From an uncultured bacterium (GTDB lineage: Bacteria > Hydrogenedentota > Hydrogenedentia > Hydrogenedentales > CAILVY01): DNA of 64,000 bases. The stretch is from the NCBI GenBank assembly GCA_937951485.1, contig CALEDJ010000004.1, positions 22,297-86,296 of the forward strand, read 5' to 3'. The notes below the pieces were generated by a model, which saw nothing but the letters and a program-made list of their open reading frames with translations, was not told where the DNA came from and did no database searches. A program made the position numbers and the translations under genes. Numbering within the stretch: the stretch's first letter is position 1; every line of letters begins with the position of its first letter. Of the stretch, positions 32,544-40,708 are shown in pieces.

Positions 32544-32891
32544 TCAGCCCGGCGGCCAGCCCATTGCCCGTCCCCCCAGCAGGTGCAGGTGAACATGGAA
32601 AACCAGTTGTCCAGCGCCCTCGCCGCAGTTGATGACCATGCGAAACCCCGTCTCCTGCAAGCCTTCCTGCGCCGCCACCTTGTTCGCCGTGAGAATGAGC
32701 TTCCCCGCCAGGCCGGCGTCCGCCGCTGTCAGATCGCAAATACGCGCCACGTGCCGCCTTGGAATGACCAGAATGTGTTTTGGGGCGGCCGGTTGGATGT
32801 CCAGGAACGCATAAAATTCGTCATCCGAATATATTTCCGTGGATGGAATCTCTCGCGCGGCTATCCTGCAAAACAGGCACTCATCCACCAT
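32544..32891 (-). CDS. HIT family protein, first of tandem pair
   Basis: 115 residues. Zinc pair CLFC, then the domain core (YAFLDIQPAAPKHILVIPRR) and the catalytic triad HVHLHLLGGRAM near residue 102. Nucleotide-phosphoramidase activity expected, cytoplasmic. Start ATG 32891 has GGAGGAG upstream; an ATG at 32906 gives five more residues but a weaker site. A promoter-like pair is upstream at 32961-32990. The downstream neighbour is a HIT paralogue, then aroE. Confidence 0.88.
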   Translation of the reverse strand: MVDECLFCRIAAREIPSTEIYSDDEFYAFLDIQPAAPKHILVIPRRHVARICDLTAADAGLAGKLILTANKVAAQEGLQETGFRMVINCGEGAGQLVFHVHLHLLGGRAMGWPPG

Positions 32892-32960
32892 GGCGTTCTC
32901 CTCCATCTCGCACGAAAGCCTTTGGACCTGACCTCGCCTTCGTCATATCCTTCGACCCTG

Positions 32961-32990
32961 ATTGTAGCCCAACGACCCACTCCGACACAA
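32961..32990 (-). promoter_or_regulatory. Possible promoter of the HIT-aroE run
   Basis: On the reverse strand TTGTGT (32985-32990) and TACAAT (32961-32966) with an 18-nt spacer, about 70 nt upstream of the first HIT gene. The -35 match is weak. Confidence 0.4.
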
Positions 32991-33025
32991 CGCGCCTCGT
33001 CCAAACCAGAATGCCCACGCAGGGA

Positions 33026-33084
33026 ACGCGACATCCTGCCGCGCTTGTTTTTTCGTCCATGCAGACACGGCATCCTGCCGCGTT
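33026..33084. repeat. Two GCGGCATCCTGCCGC-type units
   Basis: ACGCGACATCCTGCCGCGC (33026-33044) and CACGGCATCCTGCCGCGTT (33066-33084), direct copies 40 bp apart. The second has a clean CGGCA/TGCCG stem. They are close to GCGGCATCTTGCCGC at 17221-17235. They sit between the HIT genes and the tRNA. Confidence 0.65.
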
Positions 33085-33112
33085 CTTTACGGGCGGAACT
33101 GGTCTATCAGGT

Positions 33113-33142
33113 TTGACCCGTTCCCCGATCCCGTGCTATGAT
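33113..33142 (+). promoter_or_regulatory. Promoter of tRNA-Val
   Basis: TTGACC at 33113-33118, 18-nt spacer, TATGAT at 33137-33142, ending 14 nt before the tRNA 5' end. Spacing and distance are just what is expected for a tRNA gene. Confidence 0.65.
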
Positions 33143-33156
33143 TCTGTCCAGCGGAT

Positions 33157-33233
33157 GGGCGATTAGCTCAGTTGGTTAGAGCGCCGTCTTCACACGGCGG
33201 AGGTCACTGGTTCGAGCCCAGTATCGCCCACCA
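33157..33233 (+). tRNA. tRNA-Val (CAC)
   Basis: A complete cloverleaf of 77 nt. The acceptor stem GGGCGAT pairs with ATCGCCC (33223-33229), the D arm is GCTC...GAGC, the anticodon loop is TTCACAC with anticodon CAC, and the T loop is TTCGAGC. A73 and an encoded CCA follow (33230-33233). It reads GUG codons. Confidence 0.95.
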
Positions 33234-33336
33234 TTCCGACGTCTGTATCCATAAATGGCATCCACGATGGGTTCCTGCCTTTTACCCGCCATTCCGCCGG
33301 GGCGAAATGTACCGAAACCGGTTCATGCCCGAGATG

Positions 33337-36300
33337 TCATGTCTTTGTGAAGTGTTGCAGCATCCGGTCGTTGAGGCGACGGGCTTGGAGCATGAAGGCC
33401 TCAAGGCGGGCCTCGATGAGTTGGGGGAAAAGGTTGCCGTCGGTTTCAATGGCCAGGAAGGGGAGTTTTTGATTGGGGGGCAGCATGTTGAGGAATTCGT
33501 TGGGAAGGGGGCTTTTCCCGTTGAATGGCATGTCGCTGTTGTGAATGGCGCGCACGGATTCGGCGGTGAGGCGTTCGCCGAGGATGGATTCGGCAACGCG
33601 GGAAGGCATGCACCCGAAGGGTCCTATCAGGATGACGCCGCAGGAGGGGTGCATCATTTCGTGCAGGGCGGATCCGACGGTCAGAATGGCTTCGCCGGTT
33701 AACCGGGGGGAAATGAATCGTCCGCCGGCTTCCATCACGGGCGCGACGTTTGCCTCTTCCCAGAAGAAAAGGTTGCACGCGCGCAGCCGTTTGCGCACGG
33801 CGGCGTCCATGTATCCCTTGAGCCAGTGGCGAATCCAGAACCCGAGCCCGCGCGCATCGCTTTCGATGTTGTTTCGGGTCAACCAATCGAGGTACTTGAT
33901 CCATTCGCCCGTCTTGGAGGTTCGAACAATAAAGCCTTTTTCGGCGAGGCGTTCGACAAGGTTCTGGAGGGAAATGGGGTCGTTTCGGACGTAAATCTCG
34001 CCCACCAGGGAGATTTTGGGCATTTCGGCATAGGGCCGTTTCAATTCGATCGCGCCGAGGCGCCGCGCACTGGCGGCAACCCGTTTGAGAAACGCGGGCC
34101 AGGACAGGCCAATGGCGTCCAGAATCGCCTGATGCTCTTCTTCGAACACGCGAAGCCCTGCCTGTGGGTCCACGGCGCCCGCGAGAATGGTCGCCCATAT
34201 TTCGTCGAAGAGGTCACCGGTCACAATGGCGCGCCAGGCATTCAAGGCGAACCGCTCGCCGAGTCCTCCATAGCCGTTCGCGGTGGTCAGCGAAAGCACG
34301 GCGAGGTCCTCGATGCACTGCTTTCTGATCATCTTCTTCGAGAAAACATGGTACTGGCCGAAGCGGCAGGGGCCGTCGGTGCTGGGCATGAAGTATGCCG
34401 TGACCTCCCCGGGTTCGCGCGTTTTCAGATAGCGCATCAGCGACCCGATGGTGGTCTGAAGGGGCAGGCATTCCTTGCAGGTGGAGTTGGCGCGGCCGAG
34501 TTTCAATGCCTCTTCGTTTGCCGGCGGCAACACCTCGGCGCGCACGCCCGACCGGGCGAAGGCTTTGGCCAGAAATACGGTCCCGTAGCGCGACATCGCG
34601 GGCAGAAGCACCTTCACGCGGGGGTGCTGGAGCGGGAGCCATTCGCCGCCGCTGGTGCGGACGCCCGCCGTGCGCCCCCGATATTCAATCAAGGCGGGGC
34701 GAAAACCGTTGTCTCCCGGGGAAGGCGTCATGGTTCCGCGCTGACGATAACATGCCACCACATCGAGGAATGCCTCGATGCGGGTTTCCAAACCTGCGTC
34801 GGCGGTGTGGCTGTCGAGTTCGAGCGTGAGGGACGGTTTGCGCCCCATGATTTCTCGGAAGTAACCCGTGAGAAAGGAGTCCGGCCCGCAGGAAAAATTG
34901 CTGATGTAAACGCCGAACAACTGCGGGTGTCGCGCAACATACTGTGCGGCGCGGAGAATCATCCGCCCCGTGCCCCAATACATATTGTGCTCTTCATCGA
35001 GTTGTTCGTTTTCTGCGGGAAGCATGTCATGGGGAAGAATCAGCAGTCCGCGCGTGGCGAACTTGTTTGGAATGCCTTTGTTGGCTTCCGGCGCAAAACT
35101 GTTGTATGCCCTGCCAAACAGCACAATGGCCATGGCTTCCGGGTCTCTGCGCAACGTGGCGAGCGCCTGCTTTCCCAGCGTCGCAAGTTCGGATTGAAAC
35201 CGCTCCTGTGCCGCCACCGCGGATTGAAAGGCTTGATCGAACCGTCGCGAATCAACGCCCAATGCGGCGGCGAGTTCGCGAAAGGCCTCCTTACCGGCGG
35301 CGAATCCGCCGGTGAAATCGAAATAAGGCGAGAGGGTCTGGGCGGAATCCAGTTCCGGGAAGGCGGTGCGCAGATAATACGGCTCGCCCTGCACAAACAC
35401 GCATGTACACGAGTTCTCCCGGCCGCTGTCGGAGGGTATTCCCCGGATATGCGGCAGGAAGATGTAATCGGGCCGCATCGCGACGAGGGCCGCGGCGAAT
35501 CCGTGGGCCAACTCGACGGGATAACAAAAAGCCGCGCCTTGTCGGTCGGTTCCGGCGGGGTTGATTTCACTGGGAACCACCAGTCGGAATCCGAGATCGC
35601 GGAAGAACCTGTTGAACAACGGGAAATAGGTGTTGGTCAGGAATGAACGGTTCATCCCGACGGTGGGGCGATTCTCCTCTCCGGTATCCGCAGCCATTTC
35701 CGCAAATACGCGGCGTTGTCTTTCCACAACCAGATTCAATCCCGCGGTATTCACTGTGCGGTGGTGAACCAGGTTGTCGAAGCGGTTGCAGATGCCGCCG
35801 AAGGGATAGACCTTGCCGTCAATCTCGATGCGGGCGATGAGGCATTTCCGGTCGCAATGCTCGGCGCCGCCGGCGCAGACAAACGGGTCGCGGCGGAGGG
35901 CCTCGCGGGCGGCGAGCGCCTCAAGGTCAAAACGCCGGGGCGCGAGCAGCCCGCGTTCCATGCGGTGTTCGACTTCGAGCGCCACCCCGAAGGCCCCCAT
36001 CAGGCCCGGTTCCGGGGGCACGACAATGGCGCCGCCGACCAACGCCGCCATGGCGGCGGGCACCGCCCGGTTGTAACATACCCCGCCCTGCATGAACACG
36101 GTGCCGCCGACCGGCCGGTTGCCTTTGACGCGATTGAGGTAGTTCATGCAAATCGAATACACCAATCCGGCCACGATGTCCGGAACCGGGATACCTTCCT
36201 GCACCGCGATCTTGATGTCGGAACTGATAAAGGCGGCGCACTGGTCGTTGAAATTCGGCGGCCGCCGGCCGGCGTAGGCCATGTCTGCAATCGCCGTCAC

Positions 36301-37713
36301 GTCGAGGCAGAGACTTTCTTTGGCCGACTCTTCGAGGAACGACCCGGTCCCGGCGCTGCACGCCTCGTTCATGGCGTAATCGCTCGGTACGCTGTTGGTG
36401 AGACAGGTGTACTTGGCGTCCTGCCCGCCGATCTCGAAGATGGTGTCCACATTGGGATCAAAGTGGACCGCAGCGGTCGCATGGGCGATGATCTCGTTGA
36501 TGATGCCGTCCGTCATCGCGTGCAGCCCGGCAATCTGGCGGCCGGACCCCGTCACGCCCAGTCCCTCGATTTCAATCGGGACCGATATCTGGTCCGCCAG
36601 CGCGCGATAGACCCGCCGCGAGGCCCCCACCGGGTCGCCGTTGGTGCGCAGGTATTCGGACGCGAGGATGGCTTTGTCCGAGCGGCGCATGACCACGCCT
36701 TTCGTGGTGGTGGACCCGACATCCAGCCCCACGATGACGCGGTCGCCCGGCGCGGCAACGCCGCGTGGATGCTCCTTAAAGCAAACCCGATCGCGGAATT
36801 CGGACAAAGGCCGCAGGAACGAAAAGCCCGATACCCCATTCCGGAAGAACGCATCGCCGAGATTCAGTGGCGGCGTCTCATGTTCGAGCGCCCAGATCGC
36901 CGCGCCGAGCGCCTCGAAATACGGCGCCGCCATCGGGATATGGAGGTCTTCGATCTCGCGACGCAGGTACGCGACCATGGACCGGTTTGCGGCGGCCCCG
37001 CCAATCAGCACGACCGATGTCTTCGGTAATCGCGCCAGTAATTCGAGAATCTTGCCCGCCATCATCATGGACAGCCCCGCCACCACCTCCGGCTTGGGGA
37101 TGCCCTTGTTCAGCGCGTGCGTGCAATCGCTCTTGCAGAAAACCGAGCATCGTCCAGAAACCTTGTGCGGATGCTCCGGCAGGGACATCTCGGCCACTTC
37201 GTCCAGCGTCACATTCATCCGACGCAGTTGCTGAAGAAAAAACTCGCCCGTGCCCGCGGCGCACTTGTTGCCCGTGTACACGGCCTGAATGCGACCCGCG
37301 TTGTCCAGATGATAGGCCATGAACGTCTCGCCGCCCGCCGATACCACCACACGGTAGGGATGGCCCGGCGCAAACACGTGCGCCATCGCCCGTTCCACCG
37401 CCTCCGGCTCCGAAATCGTCGCAAAGGCCAGCCGCTCGCGGAACTTCCTCCCCGTCACCGCCACCCGCAGTCCCGCCACCCCCTCCGCCGCATCCAGCAT
37501 GGCCTTCAGGCGGGACTCCGGGTCGCCCTCATGCGCCTCGGACCGCGCCCACGTGATTTGCGGACCGGACGCGCCGACATGCACCCGCACCATGCCAATG
37601 GTGGATGCGCCTACGCAAATGCCGATGGCGGCATCGGCCCTCGCGCCGGGTGCGCGATTGGAATGCTGCCTGTCCGTGAAAAAAACCGCGCTTTCAGAAT
37701 CCAGTTCCGCCAC
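33337..37713 (-). CDS. Giant acyl-CoA dehydratase activase / reductase-component fusion
   Basis: 1458 residues from GTG 37713 (uncertain; no clear site). Two ASKHA ATPase modules of the BcrA/BadF/HgdC kind come first: module 1 about 20-320 (GICVGASTIGM, CAAGTGEF, VLIGGAAANRSM), module 2 about 335-620 (VGLDVGSTTTKGVV, EIGGQDAKY, CSAGTGSFLEE). The rest resembles DUF2229 and 2-hydroxyacyl-CoA dehydratase subunits (PTVGMNRSFLTNTYFPLF; STCKECLPLQTTIG; DGPCRFGQYH). Such activases hydrolyse ATP to push electrons from a 4Fe-4S cluster to a dehydratase for low-potential reductions in anaerobes. Cys residues for clusters are present. This is a known but poorly characterised large family. No separate HgdA/B genes are nearby. 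Confidence 0.85.
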   Translation of the reverse strand: MAELDSESAVFFTDRQHSNRAPGARADAAIGICVGASTIGMVRVHVGASGPQITWARSEAHEGDPESRLKAMLDAAEGVAGLRVAVTGRKFRERLAFATISEPEAVERAMAHVFAPGHPYRVVVSAGGETFMAYHLDNAGRIQAVYTGNKCAAGTGEFFLQQLRRMNVTLDEVAEMSLPEHPHKVSGRCSVFCKSDCTHALNKGIPKPEVVAGLSMMMAGKILELLARLPKTSVVLIGGAAANRSMVAYLRREIEDLHIPMAAPYFEALGAAIWALEHETPPLNLGDAFFRNGVSGFSFLRPLSEFRDRVCFKEHPRGVAAPGDRVIVGLDVGSTTTKGVVMRRSDKAILASEYLRTNGDPVGASRRVYRALADQISVPIEIEGLGVTGSGRQIAGLHAMTDGIINEIIAHATAAVHFDPNVDTIFEIGGQDAKYTCLTNSVPSDYAMNEACSAGTGSFLEESAKESLCLDVTAIADMAYAGRRPPNFNDQCAAFISSDIKIAVQEGIPVPDIVAGLVYSICMNYLNRVKGNRPVGGTVFMQGGVCYNRAVPAAMAALVGGAIVVPPEPGLMGAFGVALEVEHRMERGLLAPRRFDLEALAAREALRRDPFVCAGGAEHCDRKCLIARIEIDGKVYPFGGICNRFDNLVHHRTVNTAGLNLVVERQRRVFAEMAADTGEENRPTVGMNRSFLTNTYFPLFNRFFRDLGFRLVVPSEINPAGTDRQGAAFCYPVELAHGFAAALVAMRPDYIFLPHIRGIPSDSGRENSCTCVFVQGEPYYLRTAFPELDSAQTLSPYFDFTGGFAAGKEAFRELAAALGVDSRRFDQAFQSAVAAQERFQSELATLGKQALATLRRDPEAMAIVLFGRAYNSFAPEANKGIPNKFATRGLLILPHDMLPAENEQLDEEHNMYWGTGRMILRAAQYVARHPQLFGVYISNFSCGPDSFLTGYFREIMGRKPSLTLELDSHTADAGLETRIEAFLDVVACYRQRGTMTPSPGDNGFRPALIEYRGRTAGVRTSGGEWLPLQHPRVKVLLPAMSRYGTVFLAKAFARSGVRAEVLPPANEEALKLGRANSTCKECLPLQTTIGSLMRYLKTREPGEVTAYFMPSTDGPCRFGQYHVFSKKMIRKQCIEDLAVLSLTTANGYGGLGERFALNAWRAIVTGDLFDEIWATILAGAVDPQAGLRVFEEEHQAILDAIGLSWPAFLKRVAASARRLGAIELKRPYAEMPKISLVGEIYVRNDPISLQNLVERLAEKGFIVRTSKTGEWIKYLDWLTRNNIESDARGLGFWIRHWLKGYMDAAVRKRLRACNLFFWEEANVAPVMEAGGRFISPRLTGEAILTVGSALHEMMHPSCGVILIGPFGCMPSRVAESILGERLTAESVRAIHNSDMPFNGKSPLPNEFLNMLPPNQKLPFLAIETDGNLFPQLIEARLEAFMLQARRLNDRMLQHFTKT

Positions 37714-38390
37714 AGTGCTTGACCGCCTGATCAGGGTCGTCACCCGATAAGCCCAAGTCCCGACCCCTGGTATATGCCGTGCATGTTGATCGGCCTGTTC
37801 CGGGGAGGCCCCTCCCCGCCGCAACGACCGGCGTTCATCCTTCCGCTGCCCCACGCCCCGCCGTTCATCCTGCCCATGCGCCGAATCATGGACTCATGGC
37901 AGCAGGGAGGCGTCGTCGCACACGGGCCGTCATTGCAAGCCCTCTTATTGTATCATGTCTAACGTTCCGGCGTCCATCCCCTGTGGCGCAATTCGGCCAC
38001 GATGCACTCTTCTTTGTTGGTTGAGTCCGCGCTTACGCCGATGCGTCTTTTCCTGACGTGATGTTGGGTTCTTTTGCTTTTTCGTTATCTTATGGCCGAG
38101 TGGCGTGTAACGGGGAATGTCGTGTTTTTTTACATCCCCCGGCGCTTCGCGCCACCCCCTTCCAAGGGGGATTTTTGGAGGAAGTTTCGGGATAATGAGG
38201 TATTTATGAGCAAAAGTATCTTCCTTAAGCCTGCAAGTCACCTGTGAGCATTGCAGGGAAGTCCCCCTTTGAAGGGGGTGGCGCGCAGCGCCGGGGGAAG
38301 TCCCCCTTTTGAATGCGATGGCGCGCAGCGCCGGGGGATGTAAAAGACCAAATAGTGCGCCACGACAATTCATGCCATTCCGCTAAAGCA
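37714..38390. other. 677-bp gene-free region with terminal-inverted-repeat element B
   Basis: Between the start of the dehydratase activase gene and the end of the NifX-like gene. The right half is repeat element B (38097-38396). The left half (37714-38090) shows no gene, hairpin or tract that I can name; short ORFs there are Pro/Arg-rich and unlikely. Confidence 0.6.
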
Positions 38391-38396
38391 TTACGC
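38097..38396. repeat. Terminal-inverted-repeat element, copy B, with nested G/C-run inverted repeat
   Basis: The left end (38097-38119) and right end (38333-38396) match copy A at 18170-18249. Between them lies an inverted pair of about 40 bp (38131-38176 against 38259-38301) built from CCCCCGGCGC-type and AAGGGGGA-type blocks, plus a third partial copy at 38312-38340. The right end overlaps the stop codon of the restored NifX-like frame. Confidence 0.65.
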
Positions 38397-38739
38397 TTTT
38401 TCTTTATCCGGGGAAGTGGTACTTCGCCGAACGAAATCCTGTGCGGCGGCATGGGCCGTGCCTTTCCACGCCGGTTACGACGCGGATACCCGCTGCGGCC
38501 AATGTCCGGAAGGCCTTGGGACCGCAGTGGCCGGTGATGACGACGGACGCGCCCAGCCGCGATGCGTTTTCGGCGGCCTGAATCCCCGCGCCCTGCGCCG
38601 CATCCCGGTGCCGTGCGTTGTCATGCGTCTGAAATGCGCCTGTGTCGGTGTCAAACGCGATGAAGTATTTGGCGCGTCCGAATCGCGGGTCCGTCTTTTT
38701 GTCGAAAGACGGACCCGATGCGCTTATCGCGATACTCAT
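38391..38739 (-). pseudogene. NifX/NifB-type cofactor-binding protein, C-terminus frameshifted
   Basis: From ATG 38739 (GGAGGAAAGC upstream) the frame encodes a dinitrogenase iron-molybdenum cofactor biosynthesis domain (PF02579): RFGRAKYFIAFDTDTG, then VVITGHCGPKAFRTLAAAGI. After VVTGVE it turns into unlikely sequence and stops at 38404. Removing one A from AAA at 38463-38465 restores the family pattern (GVEGTAHAAAQDF) to a stop at 38391-38393. The domain binds metal clusters; it need not mean nitrogen fixation, and no nif genes are seen. It lies 24 bp after the DUF5320 gene, as often in anaerobes. Confidence 0.7.
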
Positions 38740-38763
38740 GCTTTCCTCCGATGGAAGTTGATG

Positions 38764-39081
38764 CTATTTCCCGGATGTCGCGCCGCGGATCGCGTCCAGC
38801 CGCGCTTTGATTGCGTCGAGTTGGGCCTGAAGTTGCGTCGCCTGGTTTTCCAGGATGCGTTGTTCGGCCTCGGGCGCAGCCGCAAGGGGCGTCCCGCCCC
38901 GGCGTATCCAGCCCGGCACGCCTGTCGCCCTAAAACAATTCCGGCGACCCCGGCCACGGCCGAAAAAGCCCATCCCCGGTGCGGGGTTGGCGCATCCCGC
39001 TGTGGCATATCCTGCGCAGAAGCCCAAGCCGCGGTCGGTTCTCGGTATTCCCATGGGTCTTGTTCCATTGCCTCTTGGCAT
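38764..39081 (-). CDS. DUF5320-type small protein
   Basis: 105 residues. The N-terminus MPRGNGTRPMGI, the Gly/Phe/Arg segment GMGFFGRGRGRRNCF with ATGVPGWIRRG, and the helical end (EQRILENQATQLQAQLDAI, coiled coil) match DUF5320, found next to NifX/NifB-like and Mrp/ParA-type genes in anaerobes. Role unknown; it may help metal-cluster handling. AGGAAA precedes ATG 39081. It is followed by the frameshifted NifX-like gene 24 bp away. Confidence 0.8.
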   Translation of the reverse strand: MPRGNGTRPMGIPRTDRGLGFCAGYATAGCANPAPGMGFFGRGRGRRNCFRATGVPGWIRRGGTPLAAAPEAEQRILENQATQLQAQLDAIKARLDAIRGATSGK

Positions 39082-39386
39082 GAATTTCCTCGCTTTCTTG
39101 AGCAGGTCACCCTGATTTCTACAGCGCGCCTTTTTTTCCTGCGCAGTCCTTTCGGCCTGCATCGTCTGGCTTAGTGTTGTCCTCTGCCCTGCCCGCGACC
39201 TTTCGCACCGCCCCCGCAGCCACGTCCGCCGCGCTCCCGCCTCACCCGCCGCAATGTCGCTTATTGTCACAGCCTGGCCGCTTCCGGGATGGGGTTCAAG
39301 CGGCGCGCCATATAGAAATGCTGTGACTTTTTTTGCATTCATAGCCAAATATATCATCTATGGATGTCTTGTTTTCGATAAAAACT

Positions 39387-39502
39387 GTCGGACAGATCAG
39401 ACATATAGGACGGATCGGACCCGTCGGAGGGGTTGGACAAGACAGAGGGGTTGGACAAGGCGGAGTGGCTGGACAAGGCGGAGGCTTCAGACAATTGGAT
39501 CA
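39387..39502. repeat. 9-nt periodic GGAC tract, locus 3
   Basis: Thirteen or so units in a row (CGGACAGAT, CAGACATAT, AGGACGGAT, CGGACCCGT, TGGACAAGA, TGGACAAGG), all 9 nt long with GGAC or GAC at the same phase. The reverse complement of this tract resembles the right arm at 21850-21903. Confidence 0.75.
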
Positions 39503-39764
39503 ATGCCTGTTCAGATGTCAATCACATGATGTCGTTTTGGTGGACAGATTGTAATTTTCTTGCGCGCGAGATCAATTCGCATGGGGGCGCATTCGGGAAA
39601 GCGGTGCAGGGGCAAGCGCAGGGCTGATATTACTCACGGATCTTTCACTATCAATATTTTGTGGTCGTTTGAACGATTGATACCATATCTAGGGCATATC
39701 GAGAATCCTTCATAAGTCTTTGTCGCGTCAGGAGAAATGGCGGCAGGAGGCCGAAAAAAATAAC

Positions 39765-39793
39765 TTGACAAAGTGGGACATTGGTGGTAAGTT
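39765..39793 (+). promoter_or_regulatory. Sigma70-type promoter of the dcw cluster
   Basis: TTGACA at 39765-39770, a 17-nt spacer, and TAAGTT at 39788-39793. The -35 is perfect. It overlaps the MraZ-box-like repeats, as expected for autorepression. Confidence 0.6.
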
Positions 39794-39809
39794 ATGGGTA
39801 ATTTAGGGT
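39774..39809 (+). promoter_or_regulatory. MraZ-box-like operator repeats
   Basis: TGGGA (39774), TGGTA (39785), TGGGT (39795) and AGGGT (39805) lie 11, 10 and 10 nt apart. In E. coli, MraZ binds direct TGGGN repeats at 10-nt spacing upstream of its own gene. Here they lie within and just after the promoter, so MraZ could repress the cluster. Confidence 0.6.
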
Positions 39810-39838
39810 TAGAAATTAGTTAAATCATGGGGATTGCG

Positions 39839-40321
39839 ATGTACTACGGGGAGTCGCAAGCGTCGCTTGACGACAAAGGCCGTTTGAATGTGCCGATGCA
39901 ATTTCGGTCCATCATGGATATCCATGACCATGATGTCTGGTACATGACGCGGGGTTTTGACGGGGCGATTTTTGTTTTTGAGAAGGAGAACTGGCAGCGG
40001 CTGGTACAGCAAAGCGGGGGGCATTTGCCGCTGGAACCGCGGATGCTCGATTTTCGACGCTTGTTCCTGGGCGGGGTGGCGAAAGTGAAGCGGGATAACC
40101 AGGGGCGGCTGCCGGTACCGGCGCATCTGCGCGAGTATGCGGGGATTGACCGGGAGGCGGTGGTGCTGGGGGTGGAGGATCACCTGGAGTTGTGGAGCAA
40201 GGAGGGCTGGCGGGCTTTTCAGGACCGTCAGGCGGAAAGATACAAGGCAATGGCGGCCGAACTCTTTGGGCCGGGTTTGGGCGCGGCCGCCGCAACCAAG
40301 GGAGAAGTGCAGGGTGCTTAA
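39839..40321 (+). CDS. mraZ: MraZ transcriptional regulator
   Basis: 160 residues in two AbrB-like half-domains. The start is put at ATG 39839 (MYYGESQASLDDKGRLNVP), with GGGG 6 nt upstream; ATG 39827 has no site. Motifs DDKGRLNVP and DNQGRLPVP carry the DNA-binding DxKGR pattern, here DNQGR in the second half. MraZ represses the dcw cluster by binding repeats in its promoter. Its stop overlaps the next gene's GTG by 8 nt, so translation of the two is coupled. Confidence 0.92.
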   Translation: MYYGESQASLDDKGRLNVPMQFRSIMDIHDHDVWYMTRGFDGAIFVFEKENWQRLVQQSGGHLPLEPRMLDFRRLFLGGVAKVKRDNQGRLPVPAHLREYAGIDREAVVLGVEDHLELWSKEGWRAFQDRQAERYKAMAAELFGPGLGAAAATKGEVQGA

Positions 40322-40661
40322 GATCGATCGCTTGGAGTCCGGCGCGGTAACGGTGCTGCGCCTCGAAGGGGACATTGACGAGGACGGAATGAATCAGTTG
40401 CGGCTGGCGCTGACGTACTGCCTTCAGGACCAGCGCTGCCGGCTGGTGGTGAACCTCGAATCAGTCAACTTCGTAAGTTACATGGGGCTGGGGGTGCTGG
40501 TGGAGCGGCTGCGCCAGGCGCGTGCGTGCAACGGTGACCTCAAGTTGACGGGTATCAACGTTTATACTGATCGCCTGTTCCGGATGGCGGGGGTCAGCAA
40601 GGTCTTCGAAATCTACAAGACCGAGAACCAGGCCATCCAGACCTACCGCGAAGCGGCCTGA
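40314..40661 (+). CDS. STAS-domain protein (anti-sigma antagonist-like) within the dcw cluster
   Basis: 115 residues from GTG 40314, GGGAGAA upstream. The STAS fold is plain: LEGDIDEDGMNQLRLAL, LVVNLESVNFVSYMGLGVL, NVYTDRLFRMAGV. The loop that in SpoIIAA/RsbV reads DSSG or DSTG is VSYMG here, so the usual phosphorylated Ser seems replaced by Tyr or Met; a nearby Ser remains. It may act as a non-phosphorylated switch or scaffold. It lies between mraZ and rsmH, not a usual place for this kind of gene. Confidence 0.85.
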   Translation: MLKIDRLESGAVTVLRLEGDIDEDGMNQLRLALTYCLQDQRCRLVVNLESVNFVSYMGLGVLVERLRQARACNGDLKLTGINVYTDRLFRMAGVSKVFEIYKTENQAIQTYREAA

Positions 40662-40708
40662 TCCGGCCATTTCTCAGCGGGCCGCGGCGCGGCTGGCGGA
40701 GGAACGCC

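Larger units (their letters stand above)
39082..39838. other. 757-bp gap before mraZ
   Basis: No credible gene. It holds the long 9-nt GGAC tract (39387-39502) and the mraZ promoter/operator block (39765-39809). ORFs reading through the tract give only three-residue repeats such as RTD and WTR and are not taken as genes. Confidence 0.65.

Noticed and set aside
33826-35646. 606-codon open frame on the plus strand
   Set aside because: It lies wholly opposite the dehydratase activase gene and arises from the codon bias of the opposite strand; no family signature.
38391-39081. Evidence for nitrogen fixation
   Set aside because: NifX-domain and DUF5320 proteins occur in many non-fixing anaerobes and no nif structural genes are here.
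39254-39529. Protein of RTD/WTR repeats
   Set aside because: Produced by the 9-nt tract; two overlapping frames do the same.
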